From Pseudomonas fluorescens (lineage in GTDB: Bacteria; Pseudomonadota; Gammaproteobacteria; Pseudomonadales; Pseudomonadaceae), in NCBI RefSeq assembly GCF_005938625.1, contig NZ_VCNJ01000023.1:1-64000 (forward strand): DNA of 64,000 bases, read 5' to 3'. The notes beneath the pieces were generated by a model. It saw only the letters and a list, made by a program, of their open reading frames with translations, ran no database searches and was not told where the DNA came from. A program made the translations under genes and the position numbers. Below are positions 59,126 to 64,000 of the stretch, piece by piece (the first letter of the stretch is position 1; each line of letters opens with the position of its first letter).

Positions 59126-60493
59126 TCAATGGCTCGCGGCTGGGCTGACCGTCGCGACAACGGCGGTGACCTCATGCGGCTTTGCGAGGTTTTTGCCTTT
59201 CGCGCCAGGCGCCGTGCGGGCAAAGAAGATCACCACCGCAGCGACCAGCGATGTCGCCGCCAGGCCATAAAGACCACCCTCGATGGAGCCGGTGGTTTCT
59301 TCAAGGAAGCCAAACGCGGTCGGCGCGACGAAGCCGCCGAGGTTGCCGATGGAGTTGATCAGGGCGATCACCGCAGCGGCGATACGCGCATCCAGATAGC
59401 TCTGCGGAATCGGCCAGAACAACGCCGACGCAGCCTTGAAGCCGATGGCGGCGAAACAGATGGCAACGAAGGCGAAGATCGGACCGCCAGTGGTCGACAT
59501 GAACATGCCGATCGCCGCGATCACCAGCGTCAGCGCCACCCAGGCTTGCTGAAATTTCCACTTGCCGGCCATTGCCGCGAAGCCGTACATGGCGACAATC
59601 GAGATGATCCACGGAATCGAATTGAGCAGGCCAACCTGGAAGTCACCGAGATTGCCCATCTTTTTGATCATGCTCGGCAGCCAGAACGTCGCGCCGTAAA
59701 TGGTCAGGGCAATGGAGAAATAGATGAAGCAGAACAACGCAATCTGCCGGTCCGCCAACAGTTTGAACATCGACGGTTTGGCCACCTGCGACGCCTCACG
59801 AGCGCGCTGCTCTTCGGCAATCGCCGCCACCAACGCTTCGCGCTCTTCTTCGCTCAGCCACTTGGCCTGACGCGGATGCGATTGCAGCCAGAACCAGACA
59901 AACGCGCAAAGCACCACCGAGGCTGCGCCCTCGATCAAGAACATCCATTGCCAGCCATGCAGGCCCAAGCCGCTGATGTGCAGCAGCGCGCCGGAGACCG
60001 GGCCGGAGATCACCGAGGCAATCGCCGAGCCGCTGAGAAACACCGCCATGGTCTTGCCGCGCTCGGAGGCCGGTAGCCATTGGGTGAAGTAATAAATGAT
60101 CCCTGGAAAGAACCCCGCCTCCGCGGCACCGAGAATAAAGCGCAACACGTAGAAACTGGTTTCCCCTCTGACGAAGGCCATGGCCATGGCCGCTGCGCCC
60201 CAAGTGAACATGATCCGCGTCAGCCAGACCCTCGCGCCGTAACGCTGCAGGAGCATGTTGGAAGGCACTTCGAACAGCGCGTAGCCCACAAAGAACAACC
60301 CGGCGCCCAGGCCATAAGCCGCAGCGCCGATACCCAGATCGGTTTCCATGTGACTGCGCACAAAACCGATGTTGACCCGATCGATGTAGTTGACGATGAA
60401 CATCACCACGAACAGCGGCAGCACGTGGCGCTTGACCTTGGCGGCGGCACGGGCGAGAACCGTGACATCCAGTGGACTCTGGAGGGTTTTCAA
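59126..60493 (-). CDS. MFS transporter, anion:cation symporter type (GudP-like)
   Basis: A 455-residue transporter with twelve hydrophobic segments. ACS-family features are VVMFIVNYIDRVNIGFV in segment 1, SNMLLQRYGARVWLTRIMFTWGAAA and GAAEAGFFPGIIYYFTQWLP. In this context it should import glucarate or galactarate. The start codon is TTG with GGGAG six bases upstream; no internal ATG precedes the first membrane segment. It is first in the operon with gudD and divergent from the LysR at 60611. Confidence 0.85.
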   Translation of the reverse strand: MKTLQSPLDVTVLARAAAKVKRHVLPLFVVMFIVNYIDRVNIGFVRSHMETDLGIGAAAYGLGAGLFFVGYALFEVPSNMLLQRYGARVWLTRIMFTWGAAAMAMAFVRGETSFYVLRFILGAAEAGFFPGIIYYFTQWLPASERGKTMAVFLSGSAIASVISGPVSGALLHISGLGLHGWQWMFLIEGAASVVLCAFVWFWLQSHPRQAKWLSEEEREALVAAIAEEQRAREASQVAKPSMFKLLADRQIALFCFIYFSIALTIYGATFWLPSMIKKMGNLGDFQVGLLNSIPWIISIVAMYGFAAMAGKWKFQQAWVALTLVIAAIGMFMSTTGGPIFAFVAICFAAIGFKAASALFWPIPQSYLDARIAAAVIALINSIGNLGGFVAPTAFGFLEETTGSIEGGLYGLAATSLVAAVVIFFARTAPGAKGKNLAKPHEVTAVVATVSPAASH

Positions 60494-60550
60494 GGGCGAC
60501 TCCCGATCTTGTTTTTTTAGGAATGGCGTGAAGCGTTGAGCCGATCATGG

Positions 60551-60607
60551 ACGGGGTCATTGATCCCGTCTAATCTAACTTGGCATTCGATTGATACCCG
60601 GATTAGA
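60551..60607. promoter_or_regulatory. operator region between the glucarate operon and its LysR
   Basis: ACGGGGTCATTGATCCCGT (60551-60569) is a near-perfect 19-bp palindrome. A second dyad, TCTAATC (60569-60575) and GATTAGA (60601-60607), sits beside it. Both lie in the 117-bp divergent promoter and are candidate binding sites for the LysR regulator. Confidence 0.45.
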
Positions 60608-60610
60608 TCA

Positions 60611-61510
60611 ATGTTCGAACTGACCCAACTGCGCTGCTTCACCACCGTCGCCACCGAACTCAACTTTCGCCGCGCTGCTGAGCGACTGAACATGACCCAG
60701 CCGCCGCTGAGTCGGCAGATTCAATTGCTCGAACATCACCTCGGCGTCGAGCTGTTCACCCGCAGCACTCGCAGCGTCGCGTTAACAGCCGCCGGCCGGG
60801 CCTTTTTCATCGAAGCACAGAACCTGCTGGAACGTGCACAGCAAGCGGCCGTCACCGCCCGGCGGTTTGCCGAAGGCGATATCGGGTCGGTGAACATCAG
60901 TTTTGTCGGCAGCGCGGTGTATGAGTTTCTGCCCAAGGTGATCGCCGAGGCGCGACTGAAGCAGCCGCAGGTGAAAATCGATCTGTCGGAAATGAACACA
61001 TACCAGCAACACGAAGCCCTGCGCGCGCGGCGCATCGATCTGGGCATCGCCCGTGCGCCGTTACTGGAGCCGGGGTATGCCACCGAATGTCTTGTGCGCG
61101 AGCCGTTTGTACTGGCGGTGCCGAGCGGACATCCATTGGCGACGGCGGCTGAAGTGGCGGTCAGTGATCTGGATAAACAACCGTTTCTGATGTATTCCCA
61201 CGCCGCGTATCCGCCGTTCAATGAACTGCTGACCGGCATGCTGCGCTCGGCTAGGGTCGCGCCGGATTATGTGCAGTGGCTGGGGTCATCGTTGACGATT
61301 CTGGCTCTGGTCAACGCCGGCATGGGCTTGGCACTGGTGCCGCGTTGCGCTACCAGTGTGGTGTTCAAAAATGTGGTATTTCGCGAGATCGATCTGGGCG
61401 AAGGGGTGCAGAGCGAGCTGCATCTGATCTGGCGGGAAAACAATGACAACCCGGCGTTCGCGATGTTGCTGGAAGCGATTCGCCGGGCGGTGGCTGAGGG
61501 TTGGGGCTAA
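60611..61510 (+). CDS. LysR-family regulator of the glucarate operon
   Basis: A 299-residue LysR protein (FELTQLRCFTTVATELNFRRAAERLNMTQPPLSRQIQLLEHHLG) with a BenM/CatM-like effector domain (VNISFVGSAVYEFLPKV, LVNAGMGLALVPR). I chose the ATG at 60611 because longer frames run through the operator region. It is divergent from the MFS-gudD operon and most likely activates it in response to glucarate or a catabolite. Confidence 0.88.
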   Translation: MFELTQLRCFTTVATELNFRRAAERLNMTQPPLSRQIQLLEHHLGVELFTRSTRSVALTAAGRAFFIEAQNLLERAQQAAVTARRFAEGDIGSVNISFVGSAVYEFLPKVIAEARLKQPQVKIDLSEMNTYQQHEALRARRIDLGIARAPLLEPGYATECLVREPFVLAVPSGHPLATAAEVAVSDLDKQPFLMYSHAAYPPFNELLTGMLRSARVAPDYVQWLGSSLTILALVNAGMGLALVPRCATSVVFKNVVFREIDLGEGVQSELHLIWRENNDNPAFAMLLEAIRRAVAEGWG

Positions 61511-61517
61511 GGAAATA

Positions 61518-61640
61518 CTAGCTCTTCAGCGGTGGTGGAGCGCTCGGTGCTCTGGGCTGAGCATTTGCCACTGGCTTGCCATCTTTCGTGTAACGACGCG
61601 CCACCCATTCTGGCATTGGTTGCGGTGCTCTGGCTGTCAT
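61518..61640 (-). CDS. 40-residue proline-rich protein coupled to the DUF6338 gene
   Basis: A short open frame not covered by usual length cut-offs: it starts MTARAPQPMPEWVARRYTKDG and ends PPPLKS. Its ATG overlaps the stop of the upstream DUF6338 gene (TTATGA), and GGAGG lies seven bases before it, inside that gene. This is strong evidence for translational coupling. The protein is basic and proline-rich with no membrane segment. I do not recognise a family. The stop lies seven bases from the convergent LysR stop. Confidence 0.6.
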   Translation of the reverse strand: MTARAPQPMPEWVARRYTKDGKPVANAQPRAPSAPPPLKS

Positions 61641-62242
61641 AACGAAACCTCCGATTTCGGGCCGAATTCGACCCACTTGACCTTCCCGGAATCTATCAGC
61701 AAAAACTCAGCGCCAAAAGGCACTTCTGCCCCTTCCGCATCCAGCCAACAGGGATTCTGCATCACGAACTGGCCACTGCTGGACTCCGGTGGCCACTCCA
61801 CGGGCCAGCCAAACACGCGCCTTTCGTCGTTCAAATGCAGTGTGACCAGACGATGGTGCTGGGCAAAAATGCTGAACCAGTCGCTGGGATAGGAAGTTTG
61901 TTTCGTGACATTTCGACTACGTAACCAAGCGTGCAACTTGTCATTCGTAGCCAGGTAACAGGAAAGCAACCCGAGCGTCACCGACACAACGAATGCCCAT
62001 ATCGTTTCGGCCTTCGCATTCCAGGGTCCTACAGAAAAACCTTTCGAACCCACCCACAAACACAGAGAGCCAATTCCCCAAACTGCTCCCTGAATCACAA
62101 ACGTAAAAATCAGCGCCTGCACAATCTGTCCGAACGTATCGGGTCGCTTGAACGCCGTCAGCGAATAAAAAATCCACGCTGACAAAAATCCGGGAATCAA
62201 GTACTGCAACAGCGGAATAACTTCTTTGACCAGATCATCCAT
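61637..62242 (-). CDS. DUF6338-like membrane protein
   Basis: A 201-residue protein. It starts MDDLVKEVIPLLQYLIPGFLSAWIFYSLTAF, with a first membrane helix, two further helices at about 40-65 and 80-98, then a soluble C-terminal half (KQTSYPSDWFSIFAQHHRLVTLHLNDERRVFGWPVEWP). The layout matches DUF6338, a family without known function that is often found near defence or accessory genes. AAGGAG lies nine bases before the ATG at 62242, which fixes the start. The downstream 40-residue gene overlaps its stop. Confidence 0.7.
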   Translation of the reverse strand: MDDLVKEVIPLLQYLIPGFLSAWIFYSLTAFKRPDTFGQIVQALIFTFVIQGAVWGIGSLCLWVGSKGFSVGPWNAKAETIWAFVVSVTLGLLSCYLATNDKLHAWLRSRNVTKQTSYPSDWFSIFAQHHRLVTLHLNDERRVFGWPVEWPPESSSGQFVMQNPCWLDAEGAEVPFGAEFLLIDSGKVKWVEFGPKSEVSL

Positions 62243-62371
62243 GATCCGTGGCTCCTTGAAGGTCATGCCGGTCTGACTATCAACCAGCTCCCGAAAGCCT
62301 AGTGCACACAACTGCAAACCCTCATGCGCAACTGTCACCGCTCATTTCACGGGAACAGTTCTTTTTGCTGA

Positions 62372-62400
62372 CAAAAAAATCCCGCTCAGCGAGCGGGATC
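62372..62400 (-). terminator. rho-independent terminator of the NDH-2-like gene
   Basis: On the minus strand GATCCCGCTC-GCTG-AGCGGGATTTTTTTG: a ten-base stem with a four-base loop and a seven-T tail, 14 bases after the stop. Confidence 0.9.
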
Positions 62401-62414
62401 ATTGGTCAGGCAAG

Positions 62415-63620
62415 TTATGCAACCACAGGAATCGTCGGATCCGCAGCGGCCAACGCACTCACGCGATCAGCCGCAGGCGGATAGATCCACTGAGTGTTGA
62501 TCTGGGTCTTCAGGGTTTTGCCTTCCTGCTTGACCAGTTTCACCTGACGATCCCAGCCTTCGGTGTACACCGCGCCCCAGGCACCGAGATCCAGGCACGT
62601 CACGTATTTTGGCTGGCTGTACGGCGTCGGGTCGACACCGAGAATCTGCGCAGCGACGTTGTTGCCGGCGTGTCGACCCAGCGAAATCGCGTGCTGGCAG
62701 GTCATCAACGCGTAGTTACCGATGTCGTCGGTGGCGGCGTAGGCGACATCGCCGGTGGCGAAGATGTCGTCCTGACCGATGACTTTCAGGTGGGCATCGA
62801 CGTGCAGGCGCCCTTGCTTGTCGCGCTCGGCGGGGATCTGCTCGGTCAGCGAACTGGCGCGTACACCGGTGGTCCAGACCACGGTTTTCGCCTCAATGTG
62901 CTGACCGTCCGAAAGCGTTACGCCATTGGCATCGACTGACTGCACCGACACGCCCAGACGCCATTCGACGCCCAACTCTTCGCTGGCTTCGAGGATGGAT
63001 TGGCTGATTTCTTCACCCATCGACGCGCCGATCTTCTGCCCGCGATCAACGATGATCACGTTGATGTCGGCATGCTCGCCAAGAATCTCACGCAGACGGC
63101 CGGGCATTTCGGTTGCCGTTTCAATCCCGGTGAAACCACCGCCCGCCACCACAACGGTATTGCGCGCCCTGGTTTCGGGAAGGTCTTTCAAGGATTTCAG
63201 ATGTGCCTCCAGACGAATCGCTGCTTCGATCTGATCGACGTCGAATGCGTATTGCGCGACACCCGGCGTGGCGGATTGCGCCAGACCACTACCGCTGGCC
63301 AAAACGAGTTTGTCGTAATGGAACACTTGCTTGGCGCCGGACGCATCAGTGTAGCCGACGGTTTTTTTCGCCACGTCGATGGTTTCCGCTGCCCCTTTGA
63401 TGAAGTGAACGCCGACTGATTCGAACAGTTCATGCAACGGAGCGGCCAGTTGATGAGCATTCGGCTCATAGAAGCGTGGACGTACGCGCAACTCGGCTTG
63501 CGGCGCGAGAACGCTGATTTCGACGTCGTCGCGACCCTGCAGGTCAACCAGACGCGTAGCACTTAATGCCGACCACATGCCGCCAAAACCTGCGCCGATA
63601 ATCAGAATCTGCTGCTTCAT
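62415..63620 (-). CDS. type II NADH dehydrogenase-like flavoprotein
   Basis: A 401-residue two-Rossmann flavoprotein. The FAD motif IIGAGFGGMWSAL is at residues 7-19, the NADH motif VVAGGGFTGIETA near 170, and IFATGDVA near 295 binds the flavin. It should pass electrons from NAD(P)H to quinone without proton pumping, although relatives include other quinone reductases. The ATG at 63620 has CTGGAGAG upstream. It is divergent from an Rrf2-family regulator, so redox or iron-sulfur-linked control is likely. A strong terminator follows. Confidence 0.85.
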   Translation of the reverse strand: MKQQILIIGAGFGGMWSALSATRLVDLQGRDDVEISVLAPQAELRVRPRFYEPNAHQLAAPLHELFESVGVHFIKGAAETIDVAKKTVGYTDASGAKQVFHYDKLVLASGSGLAQSATPGVAQYAFDVDQIEAAIRLEAHLKSLKDLPETRARNTVVVAGGGFTGIETATEMPGRLREILGEHADINVIIVDRGQKIGASMGEEISQSILEASEELGVEWRLGVSVQSVDANGVTLSDGQHIEAKTVVWTTGVRASSLTEQIPAERDKQGRLHVDAHLKVIGQDDIFATGDVAYAATDDIGNYALMTCQHAISLGRHAGNNVAAQILGVDPTPYSQPKYVTCLDLGAWGAVYTEGWDRQVKLVKQEGKTLKTQINTQWIYPPAADRVSALAAADPTIPVVA

Positions 63621-63733
63621 TGTGTCTCTCCAGAAAACGCCAAACGAGTAAAAGAGTTGAAATCGAATTCGTCGTGAGCCAACCCTCGCCAGCCCAATAC
63701 CGCCGACTTTATTGGTCGGATATAAAACCAACA

Positions 63734-63765
63734 AGTCAGATTATCCGATAGATTCAATCGGACTT
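63734..63765. promoter_or_regulatory. candidate Rrf2 operator upstream of the NDH-2-like gene
   Basis: AGTCAGATT (63734-63742) and AATCGGACT (63756-63764) form an inverted repeat with one mismatch and 13 bases between. Related GTCGGA half sites occur at 63715-63720 and 63901-63906. The cluster lies in the 293-bp divergent region between the dehydrogenase and the Rrf2 gene, which otherwise shows no gene. Confidence 0.4.
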
Positions 63766-63913
63766 ATCGATAGTTATTACGCTGAATCGATTTAAGAAAA
63801 TCTGTACAAAACGAGTCAATCAGCCTGTTTTGTGGTCTATCAGCCCTCTGAGATCGATTGCCGACTTCTCTTCAGACTGTTAGCATTTACGACAAATCAA
63901 GTCGGACTTACCT

Positions 63914-64000
63914 ATGTCTCTTTACAGCGCAGGCGTCGAATACGGCATCCATTGCCTGGCGTTTCTGGTTACCAACAGCGGCGATACGCGCGAAGCCAGC
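63914..64000 (+). CDS. Rrf2-family transcriptional regulator (N-terminal part)
   Basis: Only 29 codons are in the window, reading MSLYSAGVEYGIHCLAFLV. This is the characteristic opening of Rrf2 proteins, in which the first helix precedes the winged helix. The rest, including any Fe-S cysteines, lies outside. It is divergent from the NDH-2-like gene, its probable target. Confidence 0.7.
   Translation, partial: MSLYSAGVEYGIHCLAFLVTNSGDTREAS

Overview
The window is a chromosomal segment of a fluorescent Pseudomonas, most likely from the P. fluorescens/P. koreensis group. The evidence is the GC-rich codon usage, many LysR regulators divergent from small catabolic operons, and two kinds of Pseudomonas REP doublets (GTGGGAGCGAGCTTGCTCGCGA-like and TGTAGGAGCTGCCG...GCTGCGATCTTTTGA-like). 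The species assignment is inference from content alone. I see no rRNA, tRNA, CRISPR array or transposase.

Layout. 1-12 kb: a YecR-like lipoprotein; an RpfC-like hybrid histidine kinase divergent from a LuxR-type response regulator; a bile-acid/sodium-symporter-family transporter divergent from an AraC regulator; a DyP peroxidase divergent from a TerC/Alx protein; an orphan polyamine-binding protein; and an NCS1 permease divergent from a two-component flavin monooxygenase pair (flavin reductase plus LLM oxygenase). 12-30 kb: the accessory core, a two-partner-secretion / contact-dependent inhibition (CDI) locus read on the minus strand. It has a TpsB/CdiB transporter, a 3524-residue CdiA-like exoprotein and its overlapping immunity gene. 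These are followed by an orphan toxin C-terminus with its own immunity gene, a toxin-tail fragment with a third immunity gene, and four small AT-rich genes that look like stand-alone immunity genes. A roughly 48-bp palindrome recurs at the cassette edges. 30-31 kb: two small lipoprotein genes driven by an almost exact second copy of the cdiB promoter.

31-40 kb: an HxlR regulator, an alpha/beta hydrolase, a lone DUF4880 (FecR N-terminal) protein, then a catabolic cluster of flavin monooxygenase, Rid-family protein, DUF1028 protein, M20 deacylase, LysR regulator and a second NCS1 permease closely related to the first. 39.5-47 kb: an SDR/carbonic anhydrase/NmrA operon divergent from a LysR-GST pair, a di-Mop molybdate-binding protein, an M24 peptidase, and a LysR regulator divergent from a Sad-type succinate-semialdehyde dehydrogenase. 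47-57 kb: a DHA2-type MFS exporter, an SDR with a LysR regulator, a DUF1624-like acyltransferase, two PqiA-like proteins overlapping at the 3' end with a YdiJ-type FAD/FeS dehydrogenase, and another LysR. 57-64 kb: a glucarate operon (MFS importer plus glucarate dehydratase, both with TTG starts) divergent from a LysR, a DUF6338 membrane protein translationally coupled to an unlisted 40-residue protein, and an NDH-2-like dehydrogenase divergent from an Rrf2-type regulator that runs off the end.

The most interesting material is the CDI locus. Its three homologous toxin/immunity junctions are bounded by the same palindromic repeat, which suggests that cassette turnover uses these repeats. Secondary interest lies in the two flavoenzyme/NCS1-permease clusters, which look like related but uncharacterised routes for a nitrogenous heterocycle.
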